Numbered from the stretch's first letter, positions 11,167 to 22,939 are shown. The stretch is DNA of 64,000 nucleotides from Heterodera schachtii (GCA_023374025.1 SIJG01000041.1:124001-188000), one strand, 5' to 3'. Notes: generated from the letters alone by a model not told the origin. A program made the numbers and translations.

Positions 11167-12600
11167 TCTGCTGGCTGAGAACCGAGTGAACCTCGGCTAA
11201 TTCAAATGCTAACAAAAAAGGAGGAGGAAATAATGCCAAAGTTGCTCAATTGAAAGAATTATACAATTGTAAAAGGGACGAAAACGAAGGCAAAAAACAC
11301 TCAGCAGCAGCTGAAGAATGACAGCGGAAGATGAAGCGGAGAGAAGAAGGAATAAGCATAAAATGGCACTAATGAGAGAATAATTGAGGACCAAACGGTG
11401 GGGAGGGAATGAGATCAGCGGAAGAGCAGAGGAAAAGCAGCACCGGAGGGGGGGGGGGGAGACGGACGGAGAATGGCACCGCCGATGGAATTTGGGAGAT
11501 GAAGCGTTGGCTATGGCAATGGACCAAAAAGAAGATTTATTTTTTATTAGTTAAGCATTTGTGTTGATTGAGAATGTGATGGCTGTCTAATTGTGAAGTG
11601 TAATTGGGGAATGTTTGTACGCATTTTATTGACTGAGGGGGAAAATGGGGGAAATGGGGAAAAAGGGGGACCATCTCAGAGTCAGCAGAAAAAGACAGAC
11701 GGAAGACCGGTTGTTGGTTGTTGTTCAAGTGCAGGCCGAACTGTGAGAACATTCGCAAGGGTTAAAATGTTTTAATTTAAATGATTTTAGGGAAATTAAT
11801 TGTCAATTTAGCATAATGTTCCTTCATCCAAACATTTATTTGTTGTATTTTTGGATAAAATTTTATTATAAATTTGAAAATCACATAAACGACGCAATTG
11901 GCAAAACAGAAATTGGCAAAAGTAAAGCAAAAAATGGAAAATTTGCTTTTGAGGGATGAGTTGGGATAAGCGGAAAATATTCATGTGCTTAATGTCAAAT
12001 GCATTTGGAAGAAGGCGGATGGAAATGGAGCCCGGAAAATTGGGTACCAATTAAAAAGGGAAAGTGCCGGAAAAAGCGAATGGAAAGGACAGCGGCGTAA
12101 ATTGGCACAAATTAAAGAAATACATTTAAAAGGGATCAAATTGAATTGCAATTTTTGTCTTTCTCCCACTTTCCTCCTATGAACTTTAATAAATTTATTT
12201 CATATTTAATTGAAATGAAATGATCTTTAAATTATTGCTCCTCAAAATGTACAAATTCCTTTCCATTTTCTTTTTTCCTTTTCCATTTTTTTCTCCATTC
12301 GCTCCGTTCACAATTGCGCGTGCCAATGAGTGCTGTCTTTGCTGCTGCAAATGGTCGTCCGATGACTGTCCGTTGTGTTGCGGGCACTGCTCCGTCTCGG
12401 CGTTGTCCGACTGGCCATTCTCTGTCCTGACGAATGGTTCGAATGGTTTGTCTGCCGTTCAGTGTAGCCGATCGGACTTTGGCACTGATTGGTCGTCACT
12501 TCCGCCGGTGGGTCCGTTCTTTGACTCTCTTCCATGGCCAAGTGACTGTTCCGACTTTTTCTGCTCCCGCGCGAACTCCGATCAGACCCATTCCGTATTG
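11167..12600. other. intergenic region between MFS transporter and GPCR
   Basis: Mostly AG-rich and AT-rich spacer with a G run near 11449. At 12220-12636 the plus strand holds an open frame with a signal-like N-terminus and many Cys; it overlaps the 3' end of the GPCR in antisense and is treated as a finding, not as a gene. Nothing else recognisable. Confidence 0.4.
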
Positions 12601-14369
12601 TCAGAATGGTTTTGTTGCTTCCCGACCAAAAATTGATCGATGGTCATTAGCGTTTCGTCCGTCGCCCATTAATTGCTCCTTCACCTGCTGTTCGGCATGC
12701 TCGGAATGGTCCTCAGCGTGTGTCCGCTGCTCACTCTTTCGTACAACGAAGTCCAACCGTTGCATTTCAACACTCTGAGGCAAACCCTCCGAATGTCTTA
12801 ACAATTCGCAAAAATGACAATTAGAGAAAAGCAAAGTGAGATGAACCTGGGTTTATGAGACAATATAAGTAAAAATTAAGAGCAAATTTGGTGATTTCCA
12901 ACAAATTCGAGGCGGAACGGAATATCTGTTGGTCAAAATGGGATTTAAAAGGGTTGTTTTGTGTCCATTTCTAAATGCCAATTGTAAATACGCAATTTCA
13001 CCCACTTGAAATGGCAGCGATTGGCTCTGCCGATCGGAGATGAAAATGGTCACCGGGGCCTGGAAAGATGAAAAAGCGGTGCAAAAGTAAAGCAACAATA
13101 GAAAAGGCTTTGGCCAACCGCGGGGATTGTGCACAGAAAGAAAATGACGGTAATGGCGAACAGCACAGTGAACAGCCGCTTCTCCTCCTGCAACTGATCA
13201 GATTCATTAGGCTCTTGTCTCAGCGATTGGTTGGACCTTTTCGCTTTTCTCGACCACGGCCTTCCGATGAAACGATTGGCTGGACAATGAGAGACGGTCT
13301 TTTTTGTTGGTCCTCAACCATAACAAATCCCAAAAGATTGGCTCGACTTTATCGGTCATCACCTGTAAGTGATCAGAATGTTCACGTTGAAGTAGGCAAT
13401 CAGAACGAAGGGCAAAAGACGTGTGAGGAACTCGCGGACCCATTCGTAGATGCGGAACCAAGGGGTGTCCATGTTGCGGTCGCAAATTACCAAGGGGCAT
13501 CTGAGAACACCGGGGGGAATCTGAACGGCACAAAGCCAAAAGGCAACATCAGATATTCAACATCAATCAGATCAATTGCTTGCCTGGTAAATGATTTTTT
13601 TGAATGCCCAGGGGGCATAAATGCAAAAGTTGGCAAAAAAAGAGAGCGCGAACAGACAGTAGACGAACCTCCGGTCCATTTGTGCCGTACTCTGAACCGA
13701 ATAAAGGCAAAAGCATTTGAGAAAAAGTTTGTTTGGCATTTTATTTAATTTTTTGATGCCCACCGATCGTAAAGGGTAACAGACAGCGCGAAATTGGTAC
13801 AGAGTGAGCAGAACGACCACCCAAACACTCGCGCCCTGAGAAAACGAAACGGACGAAATTTGAAAGGGAAGCGCAAAGGAAGCGGAAAATTACCATCAAA
13901 GCATTGGCCTAAAAGAAGAGGAAAAGCATAACGGAGGAGAAGAGACACGCGCATTTACCAAAGGAAAAGCGATGTGAGCGTAGTAAATGGCGGCGGGAGA
14001 AGAACAGAAACGATAGTCCAAAATCCAAAGAATTGGCGGAATTAGGGAAAGTTGGGCCAACTGACAAATGAAGAAAGGCATTTAATGGGGGGGGGGGGGG
14101 GGGGGGATGAACAGCACCAAATCGGTGACCGCCAAAAAGGTCAGAAAGATGTAAATGTCCTTGCGCTTCAGCGACGGATGAGTAAGTGTGGCGATGGTCA
14201 GCAGATCGCCCACAATGCCAATCCCTGCGGGGAATTGCCAAATCAAATGACGAAAGGCAATTTGTCAGAAAATGGCCAAGTTCCAAGACGAACCGATAAT
14301 TATCGGGGCTATGTAAATGTAAATGAGCCGGTTCAGCCTCGACACGTTGTCCAGTTCCACGCCATCCAT
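12601..14369 (-). CDS. rhodopsin-family GPCR, nematode FMRFamide/peptide-receptor type
   Basis: Seven-transmembrane receptor, probably for a neuropeptide. Segments in order: TM1-2 GIVGDLLTIATLTHPSLKRK and DIYIFLTFLAVTDLVLFI, TM3 region with WILDYRFCSSPAAIYYAH, then QFRAVCYPLR where family members usually carry a (D/E)RY-type motif, TM4 FVYCLFALSFFANFCIYAPW, the extracellular loop CPLVICDRNMDTPWFR, TM5 LPFVLIAYFNVNILI, TM6 LFTVLFAITVIFFLCTIPA, and TM7 KFALNFYLYCLINPG with NP kept. The C-tail is Glu/Gln-rich and basic and ends at 12601. The hPSLrRkDiYiFLtfLAvtD segment is typical of FMRFamide-receptor-like GPCRs of nematodes. The ligand cannot be deduced. Introns are short; one at about 14088-14107 contains a run of some 20 G. 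Start is the ATG at 14369, with a second in-frame ATG at 14378. Confidence 0.8.
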
Positions 14370-14378
14370 CTTAAGCAT

Positions 14379-15278
14379 TCTCTGATTGTTTTTTGTTTTC
14401 TTTTTAAGTTTTCCAAACCGAAATGTTCAAAATGCGATGGTATTCGTCATTTATTGTTTTATCATTCACTCCAATTTCATCGAAATTCGTCTCCATTAAT
14501 TGTTTACAGATGGACAGCATTTTTAAAGAAAAATAAAGGCAAAAAAATCAAATTCATTTTAATAAATTATATTTTAAATTTTAAAGTTTTTGGTATTTGA
14601 GTGTTTTCAATCAAAAATAAATATTGATTAATGAGACGAAAAGCATTTGCCCATTTTTGTAATTTGTAGCAGCACAAAACAATAGTTTAAAAGGTAAAGG
14701 AAGGCTTAAAAAGGAAAGACAGCGGAATAAAATTGGAAATGCTTTTCCTTTTCTTCACATTCAAATAATTGGCACTTTTTGATGCCAAATGGTTAAGAGA
14801 AGAGAAAAAGGGATGAGCAAAAGGGGGGGGGGGATTAATTAATCAGCGGAGGAAAAAAGGAACAGAAAATGGGTAAGTGACGAGGATTTATGACAAATGC
14901 CAGCAGAAAAGACGGACTTTTTGTTTCAATGCCTCAAATTTAATAAAAAGAAAATATTAAAATGCCAATTCCTTTTGGCCATTTGCCAGTTAGGGAGTGA
15001 TGATGGGATGGGATGGCATCGGATTCACAAATTGCCGTTAAGTCCACGCGAATCTGTGCCGACTTTCAGCAAAATGTTTGTTTTTGTCGGATTATCCAAT
15101 TGTCCTCCGCTTCCACTGAGTGTCTTCTTTCTTCTCTCATCAGACAATTCGACGCCCTTTCTTTGCGAGTTCATTTCCTGGAGAAGATTTTGTGGCGAGG
15201 GCGTGAAAAATGAGAGGGAATTTGATGGAGCAGAGAATTGAGAAAGTACGACGGGGGAGGAGGAGGGGGGGGGGGGGG
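14379..15278. other. intergenic region
   Basis: AT-rich to 14960. From 15025 to 15230 the minus strand is open in continuity with the adjacent minisatellite (segment EMNSQRKGVELSDERRKK), which could be a terminal exon after a plausible CTCCAG acceptor, but no partner exon is convincing. Confidence 0.35.
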
Positions 15279-15490
15279 GACACGGCACGATGGGAGGAGA
15301 GGAGGGACACGGCACGATGGGAGGAGAGGAGGGACACGGCACGATGGGAGGAGAGGAGGGACACGGCACGATGGGAGGAGAGGAGGGACACGGCACGATG
15401 GGAGGAGAGGAGGGACACGGCACGATGGGAGGAGAGGAGGGACACGGCACGATGGGAGGAGAGGAGGGACACGGCATGATGGGAGGCGCG
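15279..15490. repeat. 27-bp minisatellite, about eight units, with an inverted part-copy downstream
   Basis: Units beginning GACACGGCACGATGGGAGG start at 15279, 15306, 15333, 15360, 15387, 15414, 15441 and 15468; the last is diverged. A G run of about 14 precedes it. An inverted part-copy (CTCCCATCGTGCCGTATCCC) lies at 15543-15567, so the region can fold back. Because 27 is a multiple of three, several frames stay open on both strands. Confidence 0.9.
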
Positions 15491-15567
15491 GAGGGGAGAG
15501 GGGAGGGGATGGCACCCCCAAGTCGGTCAAGTGTCCCCCCCCCTCCCATCGTGCCGTATCCCCTCCC

Positions 15568-16217
15568 AAATTGCATTTGAGCACGACGGGAAGGGCAGGC
15601 GGAGGAGGGGGAGGGAAGGGGGGGGGGGGGATACGTCGCAGTTCACTTGTACTTACTCCCACTCAAAAGTCGCGTAATCATATTTATGTACTGATATTGG
15701 AAAATAAAAAAAGAGAATGGCCAAGGCAATGGGCAAAACGAAAGAAGAACAATCAGTGGAGAAAAAGTCAATGAAACATTGGAAAGTTCAAAGAAGGGAA
15801 ATTAGTTGCTAATTAATTAATTAATGTTAGGGGAAAGATAATGGACAAGGACAATGATTAGAGACAAGCAGCAGCAGCAGCAGATAACGATATTTCACCA
15901 TTTGGGCTTCTTCTTCCCCTTTTGGTAATAAATAAAATTTGCTTTTTCTAATTCCAAACAAAAAAAAGACCCAAAGGTCATTTAAACTAATTTTTATTTA
16001 AAAAATGAAAATAAATTAATTTGCAAATTTTCTACTTTAATTCGCATTAATTTTAAAGCACAGGGAATGAATGAATGAATGCCAATTTGGCAATTGGTCG
16101 TTCTCAGCCTGGCCCAGGTATTCTGTCCACCGCGTGTTTCAGTTTCATGTACATTTGACTCACCGGGTTCTGCCGAATTGCTTAAATTTGAAGTGTAACT
16201 CATTAATGGTCATTTGG
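15568..16217. other. intergenic region
   Basis: Contains a short (AGC)n run near 15870 and AT-rich sequence with TTAATTAATTAA near 15810. No coding segment is convincing. Confidence 0.4.
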
Positions 16218-16859
16218 TCATTTCTTGCCATGGTCGGCCCGGTCAATGGTTTTTGTGAGAAGGACGAGAATTATGGCGATCAGAACCATGATGATCAAAA
16301 TGAAGATGCAAGTGAACACAGTGAAAGAGAACTGCAGCCATACCAAAGTGCGGTACAGCCGAGTCCGTCTCCGATTCAGCCGCAGCATTTCCTCCTGCTG
16401 CTGCTGATCACTTTTCTGAAGCTGCCGATTAGTGCTTCTGCTTCTCTGCACTTCCCCTTTTTCTCTCTCTCTTCCCCCCCCCCCCTCTCCCACTCCCTCT
16501 TTCTTTTCCTCTCCCTCTTCCCCGCACTCTTTCTATAATGCTTTGCTTACCTGCCTCTGATCACTCTCTCCTCCATCCCCACTTTCTCCTTCATCGTCTG
16601 CTGTTTTGTCCTCCAAATTGGCCCTTTCTTTTTCTTTTTCGTTTTCCCTTTTCTTTTGTATTTCCATCGGATAAAGAAACATTTCTGCAGCCGAATTTGG
16701 CAAGTAATAAGCTTTGCTTGATCTGCTGCTGTAATTTGTTTTTTCATTTGAGAAGGATGGCGAAGGCGCGGCGGAAGGCGACGAATTGCGAAGTTCCGCC
16801 GCAGGGGGAGGGGACGGAGAGGGGGCGAAGGGCGGTGGGGGGTGCCAATTGGTGTCCAT
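16218..16859 (-). CDS. small tail-anchored membrane protein, unknown family
   Basis: Two exons join in frame: 16859 down to about 16550 and about 16415 down to 16218, with a GTAAGC donor and a CTTCAG acceptor, both in phase 0. The N-terminal half is Pro/Ser-rich (HPPPPFAPSPSPPP). The middle is charged and coiled-coil-like (KKRENEKEKERANLED, then EEMLRLNRRRTRLYR). One hydrophobic segment of roughly 27 residues (LQFSFTVFTCIFILIIMVLI and onward) is followed by a ten-residue polar tail ending HGKK. That topology suits a tail-anchored or type II protein with its N-terminus in the cytosol. I recognise no family. The frame stays open a little upstream of the ATG at 16859, so an additional 5' exon is possible. 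A KK at the C-terminus may favour ER retention, but this is inference. Confidence 0.6.
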
Positions 16860-17479
16860 TTGACGCCGGCGAGGAGACAACGAATGGTCAGCGAAAAATG
16901 ATCGACATTTGAAGAAGCAAAAAAAAGGAGGGGGGGGGGGGGTAATTATAATTAAAATTAAAAATGAATTAAAATAATAGAGAAAGATTTGAAAAAAAAT
17001 GACGGAGAGAGTGCAAATAATAGGTCATGTGATGGCGAAGTGTTGGTTTGTGAGGACAGTCGATTGGCTGTGGCGAAAAGGCGGCCGATTAAGGCCAAAG
17101 GATGGCAGCCGACACAATTCATTGATCACTGATCAATGAACAGATTTTTTTTTGTGCCCATTTTGCATTGATTTCAAGCTTTAAATACATTTTTATGTGG
17201 CGTTCACCTGACTGGGCAATTAATTGATGAATTGCATTGAACAAATAAAAAAGGAACCTTCGAATTATATCGATTAAAAAGGGAAGGGAAAGGGAAAGGC
17301 CCGCGGGGGGGGGGGATGCTCTGCTGGTGGTGGTGGTGGTGATGTGATGGGATGAAAAAGGGGGAACGCCGGGGAGAATAATTAGGGGGACGTGTGATTG
17401 GGAAGGACGACTTTTTAGGTTTTGAGCCACCGGTGATGGGCGGCGATCCACTCACAACACACGGACTTCCCCGCCCCTT
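16860..17479. other. intergenic region
   Basis: Spacer with G runs near 16930 and 17306 and a (TGG)n tract near 17325. Open stretches here are simple-sequence artefacts. I see no gene. Confidence 0.4.
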
Positions 17480-17575
17480 CCCCCCCCCCCCCAACTCGGC
17501 ACCGCTTTATCCCCCCCCCCCCACAACTCGGCACTGCTTTACCCCCCCCCCCCCACAACTCGGCACCGCTTTATC
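17480..17575. repeat. three copies of C-run plus ACAACTCGGCACCGCTTTA
   Basis: Three units of about 34 bp, each a run of 10-13 C followed by (AC)AACTCGGCAC(C/T)GCTTTA, at roughly 17480-17510, 17511-17542 and 17543-17575. Intergenic, just beyond the 3' end of the vWA-ZP gene. Confidence 0.85.
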
Positions 17576-17733
17576 CGCCCTCCAAACTTTCATTTTTATT
17601 TTTCCATTTGTTTACAGACAACTATAACTATGTACACATACAAATAACATATTTGGCTTCTGTGGTGTTCGAATGCTTCTCACTTCGCTTTCGTCCCTTT
17701 TTTCTACGCTTTTTTTCTCATTTTCCTAATTGC

Positions 17734-20700
17734 CTAATTTCTCACATCGCAATATCTGAGTGCTTCGGCCGTCGGTGGTCTGATGCCTTCGCTTTCGATT
17801 ACGTTCAGTGTCCGCGTCTCCACCGCCACTGTCCGTGCGAATCCCTTCCGCGTGCCGACGTCCCTTCGCCGCCTTTGCCTCTTTTTCGGCCCCTCAGTGT
17901 CCGTCTCATCAAATCCGAACAGCGAAATGTTTCTGCCCACAAAATGCGACGTCCCTTTCGCCCCCCGCCGAGGCCATCGGCCGTTTCGAGTCGCATTTTG
18001 GGGGCTGTCAAAGCGCAAAAAATGACGCTTAAAAGGGCAAATTCTTACGATCATTTGGGCACATTCGTCCGAACTGCTCAAATCGCAGAGGGAAATCAAA
18101 CAGCGGAAGACCAATTTGTCATCGTCAGGGAATTTGAAGGCGGCCATTCCCTTTAATCATTGGGTAATTAATTCTCGAAGAACGGACAAAATGCACTAAT
18201 GAATTGGGCATTTACCTGGGAGACAAAAATGTTTTGAGTTTCGTGTTTGGCGCCACTTTCGTTGCCTTCCATCAGAAGCATTTGCGAATAGTCGGGCGTT
18301 TCAATGAAATGGGGGTCGATTTCGCATCTAAAAATGCCTTTCCGTTTCCGTTTATTCAGTCAATCCTTTAGCTCTTACTCACCCATTCTCGTCCAAAATC
18401 TGCACATTGTTCCGTTCGGAAGTTGCGTAACAGTCGTGCACCAAAAAGCGATGTTCGTCCCCTAAAGGTCGGTGGTTTTTCTTGGCATTTGATGGGGTCA
18501 TTTCGTCCCAATGGCACCTGTCTCGCATTCCCACTTGTGGAACAGACTTTCGCCCACTTTCGCATCCAACGCAATGCAATTGTCGGGGCCGAATCGGTGC
18601 AAGCGATAGGAGCAACGCGAAGTGACCAGAGACCTGCTGAGAGGTCAGTTCAAATTCTCTTTCGGAGACCGGCTGGTGGTGCACGCAGGACACGTCCAAA
18701 CCCTGGGGAAGGGGGGGGGGGGGACAATCGGAGTGATCGCCATTCCGTTAGCATGGGAAAGGCACCTGATCAGCCCTTGTCACAATGATCGGATGGAATT
18801 GCAAAATGACCGTCACATTGAACACGTAGCCCGACTCAGCCGAATTCTGAACACAGGAGCAAGCGCATTTAAATCGGCTAAGAATTGCAAAAAACAACAA
18901 CAGACCCGAATCGGTGTCTTCTGAACACCGCACTGACCAACTCGGAAAGTCAGAGAATTCTCGCGGTTGGCACCATTTGAGCGCAAAACGCACTGAGGGT
19001 CATCGTGGAAGCGTTGCGCGTATATCTGTGGGGAGGGGGAGAGGAAGGGGAGTTAGTGGGTGCCAATCCACAGAGATTTGGGGAGATGAGACTGATTTGG
19101 AGGGGAGCAATTCAAAAAACAGAAAATTGTTTAATTAATTTTCTAACTTTCTTATAAGCGTTTCTAATAAAAAAAATAATATTTTTTCAAAATAATATCC
19201 CATAAAAAACTTTACTGACCATTCCCTGCATTGGCTTCGTGGTTCTGACCGTCAAAGTCACCGAGTCGGGTCCGCAAGTGATGTCAGTGGCGCCGCGGAT
19301 GCGAGGCGCTGAAAATGGAAATTGAAAATGCTTTAATTGGTTGACTCGAAGAATGGCCGAGATTAAGCAATTAAAATGGGATTATGCCATTTCGCCCCTC
19401 TCGCCACTCACTGGCATTCACTCCCAATTCGAAGCCATCGCAGCCAAAGCCGACAAACTTCAGGAAGCTCTTCTCAAAGTCTTGCAAGTTCTTCTGCGTG
19501 AAGACGTGCTCCTTTCGTCCGGCAATGGCCAATAATTCGCGCTCATTCGAATTTGTCGGATGGTTCAGCGAAACGGCCATTGTTTCGACTCCGATCGATC
19601 GGAGCATTTCGGCGACATTTTCCACGGGTTCCGAAATGCGTCCGTCCGAAAAAAGCACTACCAATTTGGTCGCATTTGGTCTCTTCGCTAGTAATAAATT
19701 GGTCATTTATTTCGCTTTTCAACGGATGGCTTACGTAAACTGTTCTGAATTGGGTCGTTGAACAAACGCAGCGCAGATGCCAATGCCAAATGAGCCGAAG
19801 TTGTGCCTTTGATGGGCCGCAAGGTGTTTAAGTAGCGAATCACTGCCGAATTGTTGCCCACTTTTGGGTCGTTGAACCCGAAATGCTTAAGGTTGGCTTA
19901 TACTCCGGGGTTGGCTCAACAACTGCGGAATGCCACTCACAACAAATGCTTGTCCTGAAAAGGTTATCAGTGCCAATCTGACAGCCTCGGCATGGACGTG
20001 AACGTTGGAGATGATCCGATTGGTGATGAACTGCACCTGCTCCTGGAACACCTGGTTGATGGACTCGCTGGAGTCGACGAGCAGTGCCAAATCGAGCGGC
20101 TGAATGGGCGGCCAATTAATTATTATTATTTTAAGTGTGTCGAATGGCATTTCCGCTGTTACCTTATCGGACCCCTTCACACACACTGGTCGCTGTTCAC
20201 AGACCTTATCTGGCCAAATGGTGGTTAGTCATCGCCCCAAAAAAGGCCCACCTCAACGCCGTGCCACGGGGCGAACATCGGCTCAATTTTATCCAAGTTT
20301 TTATTCGTAATGATTTTCGATTCGTTCTGAAAGGTAAAGTTGACATTGTGACACTTCCCAATGGCACTTTACTTTTGTTATTTTCATCAGTTCAGCCAAT
20401 GCCACATATTCTCCCGTACCTAAAGTAATTAATTTTTAAAACATTTAAAATAATTTCGAATTTTAAAAAGGCGTAAAGCAACAAAAAAAAGGAGCTTTTA
20501 GTAGCAAAAGTTTCGCATAAAAGAATGACAACAACAATTTGTCAGCAGAATTGGCTCACCATACGCCCAAATGTCCGAATTTGACACTTTCTTCCGCAAT
20601 TTTTCGGCCATTTCACTGTCCGTGGGAAAGTCATGAGTGCGACCATCGGACAGCAAAAAGACAATTTTGGGCACCGCCGATGGTCTGATGCCATGGCTGG

Positions 20701-21402
20701 CATTTTCCAGCGCCGAAATGGCAAATTCAAAGGCGCCGCCGACTCGAGTGATCTTAAAAAAGCGCAACCGTAGAATAAAAATGCTATGATTGTTGTTCTC
20801 GAGGCCAATGTTCTCGAGCTCGTGACCGTGCGTAAATCCCCCCTTCCACAGGCAAATGGAATTCTCACGGTTCGGTAGACTGTGCCCCATGGCATGCCCC
20901 CCCCCCGGCATTTACCCCAGAAACATGTCGAAGAACATCAAGGGCACTGAGTAGCTCGTCCCTGTGCGTGAACTTGTTGAAGTCGAACTCCAAATGCTGT
21001 ACACCACTGAAACAGCACCGAACTGTGGTCAGTTTGACAGGCAAAAGCCTTTGCTTGCCTGAACTGAATGAGCATCACGCGAGTTGCCGTGTCCCCAATG
21101 GTCACGTGGCGAACGATGCGTCGGATGACGTCAATCTCATCTTGGAATTGATTTCTCAGTGAGCCAGAAGAGTCGAGAATAAAGACCAGGTCGAGGGGAG
21201 CTGCTCTGATCAGACAACGAGCTGAACAGAAACAATGGAATGGCACTTCGAAGGCAATGAATGGCACTTACGCTTAACGTCCATCGGACTAGTGAACAAT
21301 CTCCGGAGGGGCTAATCCGTTGCTAATCACTCTTATGGCATCGGTCAGTTGCCAATGGGCCAAAACACTCAGTAAGAAAAACGCAATCTCTCCGACATTC
21401 AT
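17734..21402 (-). CDS. secreted/transmembrane protein with two vWA domains and a ZP domain (cuticlin-like)
   Basis: Extracellular matrix type protein. In order: signal peptide (AFFLLSVLAHWQLTDA) at 21402; first vWA with MIDAS DLVFILDSSGS, VQHLEFDFNKFTHRDELL and KIVFLLSDGRTHD; a Cys-bearing linker KVCEQRPVCVKGSDK; second vWA with DLALLVDSSES, LITFSGQAFV and KLVVLFSDGRIS; then a ZP domain starting DITCGPDSVTLTVRT, with FHDDPQCVLRSNGANREN, FNVTVILQFHPIIVT and LVHDCYATS..VQILDENGC. A basic site KKRQRRRRD after the ZP domain fits the furin cleavage site of ZP proteins. The last located exon stops or splices at 17734-17746; a C-terminal membrane segment expected in this class was not found. Between the signal exon and the first vWA the frame shifts by one base near CCCC at 21313-21320. 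Introns are numerous and short. In nematodes ZP proteins shape cuticle and apical matrix. Confidence 0.8.
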
Positions 21403-21411
21403 TTCCACACT

Positions 21412-22939
21412 GTTGGGTGAAGGAAAAGTGACTTTGTAAGGCAATTAAAGGAAAATCGAAGAAATTTATGCAAGAAAAGGGAAGAAATATTTTTGGTGAT
21501 CGGAGAAACGAAAAGTGATTTTCCCATAAAAATTTTCCACCATAAAAACGGGTCAGTGGTGCTAAGAGTCAGTCCATTGAAACAGTTAAAACGCGCATGG
21601 AATTTGGAAGTCCTCATTCGCGATCGAGAAATGACAATTGTTTTGACCCAAAGACCGACCTTTGCCCATCGAATGATCCATCAAAGACGGGGAGCGGGAG
21701 GAACCAACAATGGGAAGAAGCGGGGGGGGGGGGGGGGGGGGGAGAGGGGGGGGGGGGGCTTCTTCTCCTCCTCTCCCCGGGGGGTGGGCAAGGGACCCCT
21801 CTCCCCCCTCTCCCCCCCCCCCCCCCCCTCCGTAGCTTTGCAATGCTTTTCTTTTGTCTGTTGTCCTTTCGATACCAAAGTGAAACCTCCTCCCCCTCCT
21901 CCCCCGCCTTTACATTTCCTTCGCTCTCTCCGTTTGTTTCTCCGTCACTTCGTTCGTTTGGATGGGCGTCGCCAGTCCAAAGTAATTCATTCATTGTTAA
22001 TCAGCTGATAGGGCGGGGGAAAAGAAAGCGCAAAAGCTAACGGAAAAGGACAAAAAGAAACAGGCCAAAGCACAAAAGCGAAGGGACGGACGACAGCAGA
22101 GAATTGGCCAATTGACCAACGGCAAAAGAACGGAAGAAACAAAAAGAGTACTGTAACGAGATGGACTGTATGTATTAGCTTTAAGCTGCTGAAAACTCAT
22201 GGTCATTGTGTCCATAAATTCCTTTGCTGTCATTGTTTACTGACGTTGATCTGGTGATCATAATTACTATTTATAATAATGTCAAAAATGTGCTTTGACT
22301 CGAGACTTTCGGATCTGCTGTTATTCTGATCAACCAGCATGATTCAATAGTTTCTTTCTCATTCGGCTCTCTGCTTTCGTTGTGTCCCATGCCTTTTTAA
22401 TCACAAATTCTCTGCTGTTTGGCTGTTTGTTAGCACTGATCAGAAAGCATCCATGTTTGCTTTTGATTTATTTTTAATTTTGTCTTTCATTGAAGAAAAA
22501 AAGAAAGAAAATGCTCTTTACAGTATGTTATATTAGGGTTCGAGCCCCGTGGGGTGGCTTTTCACGGGGGCGGGGGTTGGGGTTTGATTTGAATTAGCTC
22601 CAAAAAATCTCAAAAAAAAATTTATTTTTTATTAAAGATGTGTTTGACTCCACATTCCTTTAGTCGATATATCGCCTCGATTCAATTCATTTTGGCATAA
22701 ATTACACAGAAATTGTCTAAAAAATGATCAAATTTTTTTGAATGCCGAATTTAATTTTGGGAAAATCCAAAATCAATTGACTTTTCTTTAAATAATTCGT
22801 TTTTTTTTAATTTTGGCGTATTATTTTATTTTTCAACTTTTTTTATTTTTTGCCTTTTACAAATGCAAATGCTAATTTTGTGAATACAAAATGATTTGTT
22901 GGTTTTGGTTTGTGTCCTGTAAGCCCTTTTTCTTATTTA
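21412..22939. other. intergenic region with long G and C runs
   Basis: From 21720 to 21835 there are G runs of up to about 20 and, after a short spacer, C runs of up to about 18, able to pair. 22140-22470 has several TGATCA/CTGATC words. 22540-22870 is AT-rich. No coding segment is convincing; the J-protein promoter should lie in its 3' part. Confidence 0.45.

Noticed and set aside
15279..15490. CRISPR-like regular repeats.
   Set aside because: Units are directly adjacent with no spacers, and the genome is eukaryotic.
15238..15774. Long plus-strand frames with RWEERRDTA or GGEEGHGTM repeats.
   Set aside because: They follow from the 27-bp period, exist in all frames, and lack start context or splice partners.
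22538..22560. Sequence GGGTTCGAGCCCCG looks like the T-arm of a tRNA.
   Set aside because: No acceptor, D-arm or anticodon arm can be formed from the 60-70 bases on either side, on either strand.
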